64,000 nt of DNA from Glycomyces paridis (lineage in GTDB: Bacteria; Actinomycetota; Actinomycetes; Mycobacteriales; Micromonosporaceae): NCBI RefSeq assembly GCF_004912155.1, contig NZ_STGX01000003.1, forward strand, positions 1 through 64,000, given 5' to 3'. Below are positions 26,931-36,461 of the stretch, piece after piece; the first letter of the stretch is position 1; each line of letters starts with the position of its first letter. The notes under the pieces were generated by a model. That model made no database searches. It saw only the letters and a program-made list of their open reading frames with translations, and was not told where the DNA came from. Both the position numbers and the translations under genes were made by a program.

Positions 26931-27973
26931 GCCCCGGCCGCCTGAGTCCCAGCCGGCTGAGGATCGACCGCGTCGAAGCCGCCGACACGGCCGCGCTGGC
27001 GCGCGTGGCCGACCTCTTCGAGCGCCAGCGCGCCGCCGAGACCCCCGAACTCGCCGAGGTCCCCGAACGCACCTACGCCGACGCACTCCGGCACCCGCCG
27101 CCCGACTCCGCGTACCGGTGCCACCTCGCGACCGACGGCGGCGACGCTCTCGGCGTCCTGTGGACCTACCTGCCGCAGAAGGAGAACCGCCACTACGTGG
27201 AGGCCGACCTCGTGGTCGACCCGGCCCACCGCCGCCGCGGCGTCGGCTCCGCGCTGCTCGACCTCCTCCTGGAGACCGCCCGCGCCGAAGGCCGCACCGA
27301 GATCGTCGTCCTCGCCCGCATCGCCTGGCAGGGCGGCCCTGCCCGCCCCGACGACGGCCCCCGGTTCCTCGAACGCCGCGGCTTCACCGCCGCCCTCACC
27401 GAGGTCGACCGCAGCCTCGACCTCGCCGCGATCGACCACGCCGAGGAAGCACGCCTGTGGGCTGAGGCCACCGAGGCCTCCGGCGGCTACGAAGTCGTCT
27501 CCTGGACCGGGCGCAGCCCCGACCGCTACGTCGACGGTCTCGCCCGGATCGACTCCAGGATCTTCGCCGAGATCCCACTCGGCGACGTCGACCTGCGCCC
27601 CCGCGAGGTCGACGCCGACTTCGTGCGCGCCAGGGAGCAGAGCGCCGAGGCCAAGGGCGACCGCCTCATCCGCACCATCGCCGTCCCCGCGGGCACCGAC
27701 GAGGTCGCCGCCAACACCGTCATCTACGCCCGCGACGACGATCCCGAAGCGCACCAGGCGATCACGATCGTCGACCCGGACCACCGCGGCCACCGCCTCG
27801 GCCTGCTCGTCAAACTCGCCAACCTCCGGCTCCTGCGCGAGCGGTTCCCCGAGACCGCCCGCGTCTGGACCGGCAACGCCGACACCAACGCCAACATGGT
27901 CGACATCAACGACCGGCTCGGCTTCCGCCCCGTCGACGCCCGCGTCTCCTACCGCCGCGACCTCGCCGCCTGA
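26927..27973 (+). CDS. Double-domain GNAT acetyltransferase (paralogue 2 of 3)
   Basis: A 348-residue paralogue of the preceding protein. Acetyl-CoA loops: DPAHRRRGVGSALLDLLL (N-terminal domain) and DPDHRGHRLGLLVKLANLRLL (C-terminal domain); the VWTGNADTNANMVDINDRLGF block corresponds to IWTDNADVNAP in its neighbours. The ATG overlaps the upstream stop (ATGA), so it is translated by coupling. It is the most divergent of the three in the N-terminal substrate region. Substrate unknown. Confidence 0.85.
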   Translation: MSPGRLSPSRLRIDRVEAADTAALARVADLFERQRAAETPELAEVPERTYADALRHPPPDSAYRCHLATDGGDALGVLWTYLPQKENRHYVEADLVVDPAHRRRGVGSALLDLLLETARAEGRTEIVVLARIAWQGGPARPDDGPRFLERRGFTAALTEVDRSLDLAAIDHAEEARLWAEATEASGGYEVVSWTGRSPDRYVDGLARIDSRIFAEIPLGDVDLRPREVDADFVRAREQSAEAKGDRLIRTIAVPAGTDEVAANTVIYARDDDPEAHQAITIVDPDHRGHRLGLLVKLANLRLLRERFPETARVWTGNADTNANMVDINDRLGFRPVDARVSYRRDLAA

Positions 27974-28031
27974 CCGCCGCGGCCCCGCCGACCGGCGGGG
28001 CCCGGCCGTCCGCATCGGATTCTAAATTCGG

Positions 28032-28061
28032 TTGCCGCAGGTCATTCCCGTTGCCCACACT
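28032..28061 (+). promoter_or_regulatory. Leaderless promoter of the third double-GNAT gene
   Basis: TTGCCG (28032-28037), 18-base spacer, CACACT (28056-28061), again ending 6 bases before the start codon. The same -10 and spacing precede paralogue 1. Confidence 0.5.
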
Positions 28062-28067
28062 GACGGC

Positions 28068-29087
28068 ATGGAAATCATCGAACTCGACCCCGCTGACGGC
28101 GACCTCGTCTCCGGCGCCTTCGAGGTGCAGCGGGCCGCCCACGCGGCCGACGGCCCGGAGAACCCGGCGCCCCACGCGGGCAACTTCGCGAAGGGCCTGG
28201 TCAACCCGCCCCCCGACGAGGACGAGGCCTACTTCGTCGCCGTCGAGGACGGCACGGTCGTCGGCTACCTCTACATCGGCCTCCCCAACCGCAGCAACCT
28301 GCACTTCGGCTGGGCCTACCTCATCGTCCACCCCGAGCACCGCCGCCGCGGCGTCGGCACCGCGCTCCTGGACCACTTCCTCGCCTACGCCCGCGCCCGC
28401 GGCCGCACCGAGGTCACCCTCGACACCCATATGACCTGGGAAGACGGCGTCGAACGCGACAAGGCCGGGCAGCTGTTCCTCGAGAAGCACGGCTTCAAGC
28501 TGGCCCTGACCGTGATCAACCGCCGCTGCGCGGTCGACGCCCTCGACCCCGAGACCGAACGCGACCTCCTCGCCAAGGCCAGGGCCGCCGCGGGCGACGA
28601 GTACGAGATCATCTCCTGGATCGGGCGCACGCCCGAAGAGCTGGTCGAGACCATGGCCCGCATCGACTCCACGATCCTCGCCGAGGTACCCCTCGGCGAC
28701 CTCGAACTCGAACCCGAGACCATCGACGCCGAGATCAAGAACGCCCGCGCCGACCGCAACGCGGCCATGGGCGTCACCCCGATCCAGACCGTCGCCCGCC
28801 ACCGCGCGAGCGGCGAGGTCGTCGCCAACACCGCCGTCTTCACCTACGACGACGACGCCTACACCGACGCGTTCCAGGGCATCACCATCGTGGACCCGGC
28901 CCACCGCGGCCACCGCCTCGGCCTGCTGCTCAAACTCGTCAACCTCGCGCTCGTGCGCGAGAACCGCCCCGGGGTCGCCCACATCTGGACCGACAACGCC
29001 GACGTCAACGCGCCGATGATCGACATCAACGTCGTCCTCGGCTACGAGATCGTCGACGCCGGAGGGGAATTCCAGATCAAGCTCTGA
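28068..29087 (+). CDS. Double-domain GNAT acetyltransferase (paralogue 3 of 3)
   Basis: A 339-residue protein with GNAT loops HPEHRRRGVGTALLDHFL (about 87-104) and DPAHRGHRLGLLLKLVNLAL (about 277-296). It shares NPAPHAGNF, NRRC and HIWTDNADVNAPMIDIN with the two upstream paralogues. A 94-base gap and its own leaderless promoter separate it from paralogue 2, while the CACACT-N6-start arrangement repeats that of paralogue 1, implying duplication of promoter plus gene. A hairpin at 29123-29162 likely ends the unit. Substrate unknown. Confidence 0.85.
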   Translation: MEIIELDPADGDLVSGAFEVQRAAHAADGPENPAPHAGNFAKGLVNPPPDEDEAYFVAVEDGTVVGYLYIGLPNRSNLHFGWAYLIVHPEHRRRGVGTALLDHFLAYARARGRTEVTLDTHMTWEDGVERDKAGQLFLEKHGFKLALTVINRRCAVDALDPETERDLLAKARAAAGDEYEIISWIGRTPEELVETMARIDSTILAEVPLGDLELEPETIDAEIKNARADRNAAMGVTPIQTVARHRASGEVVANTAVFTYDDDAYTDAFQGITIVDPAHRGHRLGLLLKLVNLALVRENRPGVAHIWTDNADVNAPMIDINVVLGYEIVDAGGEFQIKL

Positions 29088-29122
29088 CCCGGACGGCACC
29101 CGAAAAGGTGTCTCCAGGCACA

Positions 29123-29162
29123 AGCCGACCGTGGAGGTGGCAACCCGCCCTCGCGGTCGGCT
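29123..29162 (+). terminator. Terminator after the GNAT cluster
   Basis: Nine-bp stem AGCCGACCG (29123-29131) with 29154-29162, followed by ATTGTCTTT. The remaining 130 bases to the helicase start show no further clear element. Confidence 0.6.
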
Positions 29163-29291
29163 ATTGTCTTTAGCTGGCCCTCAAAGTGGCCCGATCAGGC
29201 GCGTCCCGCCCCATCACCGTCGGCTTATGGTGAACCTCAATCTCCGCGGAACGTGCGTCATTTACGAAGTCGTTCTCGCGGAAGGCGAACC

Positions 29292-31424
29292 ATGACTCTT
29301 GACCCGACTGTGCCGGATGCTGCCATCAGTGAATCCGACACCGCACTCGAAACCACTGAAACCCCCGAAACCACCGCAGCGCCGGCCCCCGAGGCCGCCC
29401 CGGTGACCGAGGCCCCCACCGCCGAAGCCGCCCCGGCCGAAGCCGCGACCGCCCCGGTCCAGACCGAGGCTCCCGAGGTTGCGACGGCTGAGGCCGAGAC
29501 GGCTGAGGCCCCCGCGGCCGAGACCGCCGCCGAGGAGTTCACCGTCGCCACCGACGAGGTCGACCCCGCCGAGACCGGGCCGACCTTCGAAGAACTCGGC
29601 CTGCCCGAGAAGATCAGCGCCGCGCTGGCCGAGCAGGGCATCGTCACGCCCTTCCCGATCCAGGCCGCCACGATCCCCGACGCCCTGGCCGGGCGCGACA
29701 TCCTCGGCCGCGGCCAGACCGGTTCGGGCAAGACCCTGGCGTTCGGCCTGCCGACGCTGTCGCGGCTCGCCGCCGGCGGCCGCACCAAGGCCAAGCGCCC
29801 GCGCGCCATCATCCTCACTCCCACGCGTGAACTCGCGATCCAGGTCGCCGAGTCGCTCCAGACCTTCGGCGACGCCGTGGGCATCGACATGAAGGTCGTC
29901 TGCGGCGGCACCGCGTTCTCGCGTCAGATCGACGCGCTGCGCGCGGGCGTCGACATGCTCGTCGCCACGCCGGGCCGCCTGCGCGACCTCATCCGCCGCG
30001 GGGAGTGCTCGCTGGAGGACGTCGAGCTGGCGATCCTCGACGAGGCCGACCAGATGGCCGACATGGGCTTCCTGCCCGAGGTCGAGGAGCTGTTCGACAT
30101 GCTCCCCGTCGGCGGCCAGCGCATGCTCTTCTCCGCGACACTGGAGAAGGAGATCGACGTCCTGGTCAAGAAGTACCTTTCCGACCCGGTCACCCACTCG
30201 GTGGACCCGTCGGCCGGTTCGGTCACGACCATGAGCCACCACCTGCTGCTCATCGGCCCGCGCGACAAGGCCACCATGACCGCCGCCGTCGCGGCCCGCC
30301 CGGGCCTGACGATGGTGTTCGTGCGCACCCAGCTCGCGGTGGACCGCATCGCCGAGGAGCTGCGCGAGGCCGGCGTCAAGGCCGAGGGCCTGCACGGCGG
30401 CATGTCCCAGGTCGACCGCTCGAAGGTCCTGGACCGCTTCAAGAACGGCCGCCTGGACGCCCTGGTGTGCACCGACGTCGCCGCCCGCGGCATCCACGTG
30501 GACGGCGTCGACATGGTCCTCCACGTCGACCCGCCCAAGACCCACAAGGACTACCTGCACCGCGCCGGCCGCACCGCGCGCGCCGGGCAGTCCGGCCACG
30601 TCGCGACCCTCGTGCTCCCGCACCAGAACCGCGGCATGTTCAGCCTCATCGAGCGGGCCGGCGTCGACGCGCAGCGCCACTACGTGAACGACAACTTCGA
30701 CGCCGAGCTGACCGCGCTCATGGGCGCCCGGAACTTCACCGACCTGCGCGCCGTGGCCGCCGACCACCAGGCCTCGCAGAACGACGCCGAGGCCGCCCGC
30801 CTGGAGTCGCAGATCCAGCGCCTCCGCGAGGACGCCGAAGGCCTGCGGACCGAGGCGACCCGTCTGCGCGAGCAGGCCGAGCGCGAGATCATCGAAGGCC
30901 CGACCAAGCGCCGCAACGACCGCGGCGCGCGCAGCGAGGACCGCGGCGGCTACCGGGGGAACCGTGAAGGCGGCGACCGCGGCGGCTATCGCGGGAACCG
31001 TGAAGGCGGCGGCTACCGCGGCAACCGCGAGGGCGGCGACCGCGGCGGTTACCGCGGCAACCGTGAAGGCGGCGACCGCGGCGGCTACCGGGGGAACCGT
31101 GAAGGCGGCTACCGCGGCGGCAGCGAAGGCGGCGGCTACCGGGGCAACCGTGAAGGCGGCGGCTACGGCAACCGCGACGGCGGCTACCGCGGCAACCGCG
31201 AGGGCGGCGGCTACGGCGACCGTCCCTCGCGCGGCGGCTACGGCGACCGGGACAACCGGGGCGGCGGCTACCGCGGCGGCAGCAGCAGCGGCGGGTACGG
31301 CGACCGTCCCTCCCGCGGCGGTTACGACAACCGCGGCGGCGACGACCGTGGCGGTCGCGGCGGCTTCCGCGGCGACGACCGCGGCGGCTTCCGAGGCGAC
31401 CGCGAGCGTCGCGACCGCTGGTAG
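29292..31424 (+). CDS. DEAD-box RNA helicase with acidic N-terminal and RGG C-terminal extensions
   Basis: A 710-residue protein. Residues 1-95 are an Ala/Glu/Thr/Pro-rich disordered extension. The helicase core (about 97-460) shows the Q motif (FPIQ), [25 protein letters not shown] and [10 protein letters not shown]. After a helical segment (about 510-550), the last 160 residues are Gly/Arg repeats of the type [11 protein letters not shown], an RNA-binding, phase-separation-prone tail. Such RhlE/CsdA-like helicases help ribosome assembly and cold-stress RNA remodelling. ATG at 29292 with GGAAGG upstream. A terminator follows at 31439-31467. Confidence 0.93.
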   Translation: MTLDPTVPDAAISESDTALETTETPETTAAPAPEAAPVTEAPTAEAAPAEAATAPVQTEAPEVATAEAETAEAPAAETAAEEFTVATDEVDPAETGPTFEELGLPEKISAALAEQGIVTPFPIQAATIPDALAGRDILGRGQTGSGKTLAFGLPTLSRLAAGGRTKAKRPRAIILTPTRELAIQVAESLQTFGDAVGIDMKVVCGGTAFSRQIDALRAGVDMLVATPGRLRDLIRRGECSLEDVELAILDEADQMADMGFLPEVEELFDMLPVGGQRMLFSATLEKEIDVLVKKYLSDPVTHSVDPSAGSVTTMSHHLLLIGPRDKATMTAAVAARPGLTMVFVRTQLAVDRIAEELREAGVKAEGLHGGMSQVDRSKVLDRFKNGRLDALVCTDVAARGIHVDGVDMVLHVDPPKTHKDYLHRAGRTARAGQSGHVATLVLPHQNRGMFSLIERAGVDAQRHYVNDNFDAELTALMGARNFTDLRAVAADHQASQNDAEAARLESQIQRLREDAEGLRTEATRLREQAEREIIEGPTKRRNDRGARSEDRGGYRGNREGGDRGGYRGNREGGGYRGNREGGDRGGYRGNREGGDRGGYRGNREGGYRGGSEGGGYRGNREGGGYGNRDGGYRGNREGGGYGDRPSRGGYGDRDNRGGGYRGGSSSGGYGDRPSRGGYDNRGGDDRGGRGGFRGDDRGGFRGDRERRDRW
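30940..31410 (+). repeat. RGG-box coding repeats of the helicase tail
   Basis: Multiple imperfect 18-27-bp units encoding (D/E)[11 protein letters not shown]-like peptides. The repetition is seen both in DNA and protein, indicating recent expansion. Confidence 0.8.
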
Positions 31425-31438
31425 GCATTGACAGAGCG

Positions 31439-31467
31439 AGCGGCCCCGGGGTTTCCCCGGGGCCGCT
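31439..31467 (+). terminator. Terminator of the helicase gene
   Basis: Perfect 13-bp stem (31439-31451 with 31455-31467), TTT loop, 15 bases after the stop codon. Confidence 0.8.
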
Positions 31468-31721
31468 TCGCGTTCCGTTGCGGGCCGGGCCGTCTCGCTG
31501 CTCGGTGCGGTGTTCCCGCAGCAGTGCTCTCGATCCGGACCGCCGCGAGAGACTCGCATAGCCTGCGGCGCAAGGCGTCCGACCTGCGGCGAGGCGCCTG
31601 AGCCGGTCTGGTGTTGCCGTTCACCGAACCTTCCAGCCGCCGAACGTGAAGGCTCCCCGAGTGTCCGGGCCCGAGTACGCTGTGTCGGTCACCCTCCACG
31701 ACCACCCGCAGAAGGCCCGGC

Positions 31722-33737
31722 ATGGACCCTGTCTCCCGAACGGCGGCGGCGCTCGGCGTCGACTTCGGCACCCACAACACGGTCGCGACGGTCGTGCGCG
31801 GCGACGGCCGCCGCCACCAGCTCCTCTTCGAGGGCAACCCCCTGCTGCCCTCTGGGATATACCTCGGCATCGATGCAAACGTCCTGGTGGGGCGGGACGC
31901 CGCCCGCGAAGGCCGCCTGCGTCCCGAGCGCTACGAGCGCAACCCCAAGCTCCGCCTCGGCGAGGGCTCGCTCCTCCTGGCCGACAAGGAGATTCCGGTC
32001 CGCGAGGCGGTCGCCGCCGTGCTGCGCCGCGTCATCGCCGAATGCGGGACCACCGCAGGCCTTCCGCGCGCCGTCACCGTGACCGTGCCCGCCGGGTGGG
32101 GTCCGGCGAGGCGACACATCGTCGCCGACGCCGCCGCGTCCGCCGGCGCGGGCGCGCCGATCCTCATGCCCGAGCCGGTGGCCGCCGCCCGCTACTTCGC
32201 CGAGGTCCTCGGCCACGCGCTCGAACCCGGCCGCGCGGTCGTCGTCTTCGACCTCGGCGCGGGCACCTTCGACGCGAGCGCGGTGGCCCGCACCGGCACC
32301 GGCTACGAAGTCCTCGCCGTCGACGGCTCGGACCGCATCGGCGGCCACTACCTGGACCAGGCCCTCGTCGAGTACCTCGGCGGGCGCTACGACGGCTCCG
32401 AGGAGCGCGCCGGGCAGTGGCGCGCCCTGCTCGCCCCCGGCGCCCCGAGCGCGACCCTCCGGCGCCGGTTCGCGCTCTACGACGAGGTCCGCGAGGCCAA
32501 GGAGCGCCTGTCGCGCAGCACCGCGACCGAGATCGCCGTGCCCGGCTTCGCCAACGACGAGCTGATGACCCGCGCCGAACTCGAACTCCTCGCCCGCCCG
32601 CTCCTGACCGAGGCCGTCGCGATCACCAAGGCCGTCATGCGCGAGGCCGGGCTCGGCCCCGACCGGGTGGCTGGCGTCTTCATGGTCGGCGGTGCAAGCC
32701 GGATGCCCTTGGCCGCCACCATGATCCACCAGGAACTCGGCATCGCGCCGACGCTCATCGAGCAGCCCGAGCTCGTCGTGAGCGAAGGCGCGGTCGCCGG
32801 ATCGGCCACCGCGCCGCCGCTCCCGGTCACCCCGGCCGCCGCGCTGCCGCCGGTCACCCCGGCCGCCTCACCGTCCCCGCAGACGCCCGGCACCCTCCCG
32901 CCCGCGGGCTACGCGGCCCCCGCGCTCCTGTCCCCGGTGCTTCCCGTCCGTCCGAACCGGACGGTGCCGTGGCTGCTGGCACTCGTCGTCGTGCTCGCCT
33001 TGGCGCTCGTGGCGGGCGTGACCTGGTTCCTCACCGACGCCGCCGGCCGCGACGGCGAGCCGTCGGGCGAGAGCGACACCACCGAGGAGACCTCGGCGAG
33101 CGCTGTTGAAGAGACCGCCGACGAGACCGCCGACTGGAGCGAGGTGTCGATCGTCGCGATCGACACGACGCCGACCACGATCACGGTCCGCACCAGCGCC
33201 GAAGAGGGCATGGAGGGCTGCACCGCCGTCATCGACGCCGGAGCGGGCGCCGAGACCTACCCGGAGCAGCCTTGCGACGAGTTCACGCTTGAGGAGCTGT
33301 GGGCGAACACCGGCTACGCGGTCGCCGTCTACGGCCCGGGGGAGGACCCGGCGGACGCCGAGGCGACGCCGCTCGAAGGCGAGGCGACCACGCCGATGCA
33401 GCTCGGGACGGTCTACTGGGACTGCCCTTCGACCCGGGAGTACTGCCGCGAGCAGGGCGGCGACCCGGGCGTCCGGGGGACTGCCGACGTCGCCGACACC
33501 GTCGCCTATGCCGAAGTGGGGGAGGAGTTCGACCTCGTCTGTTACGAGACCGCCGAGACGATCACGCCGCGCGGCGAGGAGGCCGACGGCTACTGGGACT
33601 ACCACCCGGGCAAGGACGCCTCCGACGTCATGGTGCGGGTGCGGTTGAGCGAGGGGGAGTTCGGCTACGTGCCGTTCGTGTGGCTCGTCATCGACCCCGA
33701 GGACGTGAACTCGCTCGGGGGCGTGCGGCCGTGCTGA
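31722..33737 (+). CDS. Membrane-anchored Hsp70-like ATPase with extracellular C-terminal domain
   Basis: A 671-residue protein. Residues about 10-370 are an Hsp70-type nucleotide-binding domain: phosphate 1 GVDFGTHNT, phosphate 2 VVFDLGAGTFD, adenosine motif GVFMVGGASRMP. The substrate-binding domain is absent; instead a Pro/Ala-rich linker (370-412), a transmembrane helix (about 413-435, VPWLLALVVVLALALVAGVTWFL), an acidic Thr/Glu/Ser stalk, and an extracellular domain with paired Cys and an SH3-like ending (DVMVRVRLSEGEFGYVPFVWL). The topology puts the ATPase inside and the C-terminal domain outside. Actinobacteria have related Hsp70-TM proteins of unknown role. ATG at 31722; flanked by a terminator and a convergent doxX. 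Confidence 0.85.
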   Translation: MDPVSRTAAALGVDFGTHNTVATVVRGDGRRHQLLFEGNPLLPSGIYLGIDANVLVGRDAAREGRLRPERYERNPKLRLGEGSLLLADKEIPVREAVAAVLRRVIAECGTTAGLPRAVTVTVPAGWGPARRHIVADAAASAGAGAPILMPEPVAAARYFAEVLGHALEPGRAVVVFDLGAGTFDASAVARTGTGYEVLAVDGSDRIGGHYLDQALVEYLGGRYDGSEERAGQWRALLAPGAPSATLRRRFALYDEVREAKERLSRSTATEIAVPGFANDELMTRAELELLARPLLTEAVAITKAVMREAGLGPDRVAGVFMVGGASRMPLAATMIHQELGIAPTLIEQPELVVSEGAVAGSATAPPLPVTPAAALPPVTPAASPSPQTPGTLPPAGYAAPALLSPVLPVRPNRTVPWLLALVVVLALALVAGVTWFLTDAAGRDGEPSGESDTTEETSASAVEETADETADWSEVSIVAIDTTPTTITVRTSAEEGMEGCTAVIDAGAGAETYPEQPCDEFTLEELWANTGYAVAVYGPGEDPADAEATPLEGEATTPMQLGTVYWDCPSTREYCREQGGDPGVRGTADVADTVAYAEVGEEFDLVCYETAETITPRGEEADGYWDYHPGKDASDVMVRVRLSEGEFGYVPFVWLVIDPEDVNSLGGVRPC

Positions 33738-33780
33738 AGGTCCGGGCGGCGCCGATCGCTCGGCGCCGCCCGGATGCGGT

Positions 33781-34224
33781 TCAGACTGCGCTTTCGGCCG
33801 GGGCGGGCTCGGCCGCCTCGTCCTTCTTGTTGAGCCAGAGTTTGTCGAGCGCCCAGGCGCCGCCTCCGGAGAATCCGATCGCGACCGAGAGCGCCGCGAG
33901 GGTCAGGACGTATTCGAAACCGCCGTTTCTCGAGTAGAAGCCGCCGTCGAGGTGGACGAAGTACATCGCGCCGAGCATGATGCCCGCGAGTACGAGTCCG
34001 GTGAGCGGCATGAGCGCGCCGACGATGAGCAGCACGCCGCCCACGAGTTCGGCGGTGGCGGTGAAGTAGGCCGAGAGCGCGGGTGCCGGGATACCCAAGC
34101 TCTCGAAGCTCTGCACCGAGTGGTCGATGCCGTCGGCGAACTTCTGCCAGCCGTGTGCGATGAAGACGACGCCGAGCATGACGCGTCCGATGAGCAGTCC
34201 GTACGGTTGGAGTCTGGCGAACAT
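33781..34224 (-). CDS. DoxX-family membrane protein
   Basis: A 147-residue protein with four predicted helices (LLIGRVMLGVVFIAHGWQKF, LSAYFTATAELVGGVLLIVGAL, LVLAGIMLGAMYFVHL, YVLTLAALSVAIGFSGG) and the DoxX landmark GxxFxxHGxxK. DoxX proteins in actinobacteria associate with superoxide dismutase and thiol redox systems; others are simply unknown. Start at 34224 with GGGAGG upstream. Its promoter region contains a TATGAT -10 and a short palindrome suggesting MarR-type control. Confidence 0.88.
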   Translation of the reverse strand: MFARLQPYGLLIGRVMLGVVFIAHGWQKFADGIDHSVQSFESLGIPAPALSAYFTATAELVGGVLLIVGALMPLTGLVLAGIMLGAMYFVHLDGGFYSRNGGFEYVLTLAALSVAIGFSGGGAWALDKLWLNKKDEAAEPAPAESAV

Positions 34225-34335
34225 ATATGCCCTCCCAGGTTGGTGCTGCACTGGTTCGAGCCGACAGGGAGCGCCGGACAGGGGTCGCCGTTGACCGCTG
34301 TCTCCGGGTGGGGAGCCCGAGGCAGCATTCGTTGA

Positions 34336-34382
34336 TAGTTCAACTAACCCGGGATCATACCAAGAAATATAGGTACATGTAA
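34336..34382 (-). promoter_or_regulatory. doxX promoter with operator-like palindrome
   Basis: On the minus strand TTACAT (34377-34382), 17-base spacer, TATGAT (34354-34359). Just downstream lies the palindrome TAGTTCAACTA (34336-34346), positioned to overlap the transcription start. MarR-type regulators often use TAGTT..AACTA half-sites. Confidence 0.55.
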
Positions 34383-34441
34383 ATATGCACCGTGTTCACA
34401 GTATGTTGCCTGATTTGCTCGATATCTCCAAAGGGACGAAA

Positions 34442-34468
34442 GAGGCGGCGGGCAACGCCCGCCGCCTC
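34442..34468 (-). terminator. Terminator of the M48 peptidase unit
   Basis: Perfect 12-bp stem (34442-34453 with 34457-34468), AAC loop, 17 bases beyond the M48 stop at 34486. Confidence 0.75.
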
Positions 34469-34485
34469 CGCTCCGACCGCGCCCC

Positions 34486-36375
34486 CTAGCGCTCGGCGAG
34501 CTGCTTCATCAGTTGCTCGACCACCTCGAACGGCTTCCCAACGTCGTCACTGGAGAGTTTCTCCACCAACATGTGCGTCGCGCCCGCCTGCGTTGTGATC
34601 GTCGCCTTGAAGCTCAAGCCCTTCAGGCGCTCGACGTGCTTGACCTCTTCGAACGGCAGCCACAGCGCCGAGGCCTTGACCAGGCCCTCCATGCCGCCGG
34701 ACTCCTCCATGACGGCACGCAGCCGCTTCTCGCCCTCGCCGGAGCGCGGCCGGATCGGCACGAACGCCAACCCCGTCGTCGCGGCGAACATGTGGTGCTT
34801 GACCCCGTCGAGCTCGACCACGTCGGTGGCCGCGATGATCCGGGCCTTCTCGGCCGCATGGGAGGCCGCGTCGCCGCTGCCGCTCGGAGCGCCCAGTGCC
34901 ACGTCGACGCCCCGCTCCGCCAGCAGCGCCCGCGCCTTCGCGGCGTCGGCGCCCGGCCCGACCAGCGCCTCCGCGACCCCGGCGAGGTCGAACGGCTCGC
35001 CGTCCGAGCCCAGGACCTTCATCGGCCCGTCCCAGCTCAGCTCCACCCGCAGCGCGCCCGAGGCCTCGGCCGCGCTCGCGACCATCGCGTTCACGCCCGA
35101 GCGCGGGAAGTTCGCGCCCGCGAGGCTCTTGAGGAACGCCTCGCCGCGACCGGCCTCGATCTCGCCGATGAACGCGTCCAGGTTCGCCTTCTCGGCGCCG
35201 AGCACCCGACCGATCGCCCGGTAGGCCGCGTCGGCCTGCTTGCGCTGGGAGACGGCCACGACGCGGTGGCACAGCTCCGACCACGGCACCCGCTCGACCT
35301 CCGCGGAGATCCACTCCGCGTCCACGCGCTCGGCGACCGCGTTGAAGTCGGCGAGGAGCCCGGTGGCGGGCGCCTCGTCCCCGGCCTGCGGGCCCCCGGG
35401 CACGCCCTCGAGCGCGGCGACGCGGTCGGCGATCGCCGGGTGGGTGTCGCGCCGGTGCGTCTCACTCGGCAGCGGCGCGCTCCGCAGCTCCGCGATCTCC
35501 TCGGCGCGGCCCTCACGGAAGGACTTGAACCCGCCGAACACGTCCCGCGGCACCAGGCGCTCGCCCGCGCCAAGAAGCATGTACTGCTCCGTGAAACGCT
35601 CCCAGGCGGCGGCCATGACCGGCAGCTCCCGGAACGCCGAGCGGGTGTTCTCCCCGCCGGTCATCCTCGCCGCGACCTGGTCGGCCTCGAACTCCTGGGT
35701 CCGGCTCACACTCGCCTGCACGGTGAAGAACAGCTCCGCATACGCCCGGAACAGCCAGTTCACCGGGTTGAACCGGCGCGAGGCGAACGCGTTCAGCATG
35801 AGCTGAACCGAGACGTGGCCCCGGTAGGCCAGCGCGCCGAGGCGCGTGTGCGACTCCGAGTAGTGGCCGAACTCGTGGCCGATGACCGAGCGGAACTGCC
35901 CGGTGCTGAAGGAGGACAGGAGCGGCAGCCCGACGATGAGGTACCGGCGCCCGCCGATGAGGCCGAGCGCCTTCGTCTGCTCGGTGACGGCGGCGTTGAA
36001 CTCCGGGTCCACGATGATCTCGTCGGGACCGCGGGTCCCCGCGGCCTCCGCCGAGCGCTCGGCCAACTCCCACAGGCCGGGAGCGTCCTCGCGGGAGAGC
36101 CGAACGCCTTGCGGCGCTTCGGACTTGTGCCGCAGTGCCCGGTACAGCGCCACGATCACGGCGAGCGTGATGCCGCCGCCGAAGACGATCACCTCGACGC
36201 TGGCGCGACTGCTGCCGAACTTCGAGACCGCATACACGGTCCCGGCCGCGACCGCGGCGGCGATGACCAGGGCGTAAATGTAGAAGCCGCCGAGCAGCAC
36301 CACGGAGATCGCGGCGCGCAGCGCGGTGGACTTGCGAGGGGAAGGGGCACTATTCGACATGTCTGAGGGACTCAT
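34486..36375 (-). CDS. M48-family membrane metallopeptidase
   Basis: A 629-residue protein. Two N-terminal helices (about 20-50 and 60-80) precede a catalytic domain with the zinc motif HEFGH at 167-171 and the third ligand in EFEADQVAARM (about 230). The position of the helices and the HExxH fit the M48/HtpX-Ste24-like fold. The C-terminal 290 residues are a family-specific helical region of unknown role, rich in Ala and Glu. HtpX-like peptidases cut damaged membrane proteins. ATG at 36375 assumed; ATG at 36360 is an alternative. It follows a catalytically degenerate paralogue on the same strand. Confidence 0.88.
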   Translation of the reverse strand: MSPSDMSNSAPSPRKSTALRAAISVVLLGGFYIYALVIAAAVAAGTVYAVSKFGSSRASVEVIVFGGGITLAVIVALYRALRHKSEAPQGVRLSREDAPGLWELAERSAEAAGTRGPDEIIVDPEFNAAVTEQTKALGLIGGRRYLIVGLPLLSSFSTGQFRSVIGHEFGHYSESHTRLGALAYRGHVSVQLMLNAFASRRFNPVNWLFRAYAELFFTVQASVSRTQEFEADQVAARMTGGENTRSAFRELPVMAAAWERFTEQYMLLGAGERLVPRDVFGGFKSFREGRAEEIAELRSAPLPSETHRRDTHPAIADRVAALEGVPGGPQAGDEAPATGLLADFNAVAERVDAEWISAEVERVPWSELCHRVVAVSQRKQADAAYRAIGRVLGAEKANLDAFIGEIEAGRGEAFLKSLAGANFPRSGVNAMVASAAEASGALRVELSWDGPMKVLGSDGEPFDLAGVAEALVGPGADAAKARALLAERGVDVALGAPSGSGDAASHAAEKARIIAATDVVELDGVKHHMFAATTGLAFVPIRPRSGEGEKRLRAVMEESGGMEGLVKASALWLPFEEVKHVERLKGLSFKATITTQAGATHMLVEKLSSDDVGKPFEVVEQLMKQLAER

Positions 36376-36461
36376 GTGGAGGAATATTAGTGATGTTCGC
36401 GCAGCCCTCCTGCAGGGGCTGCGTATCCGGCCCGGCTATTTCTGCGGCAGGCGCGTTCCCC

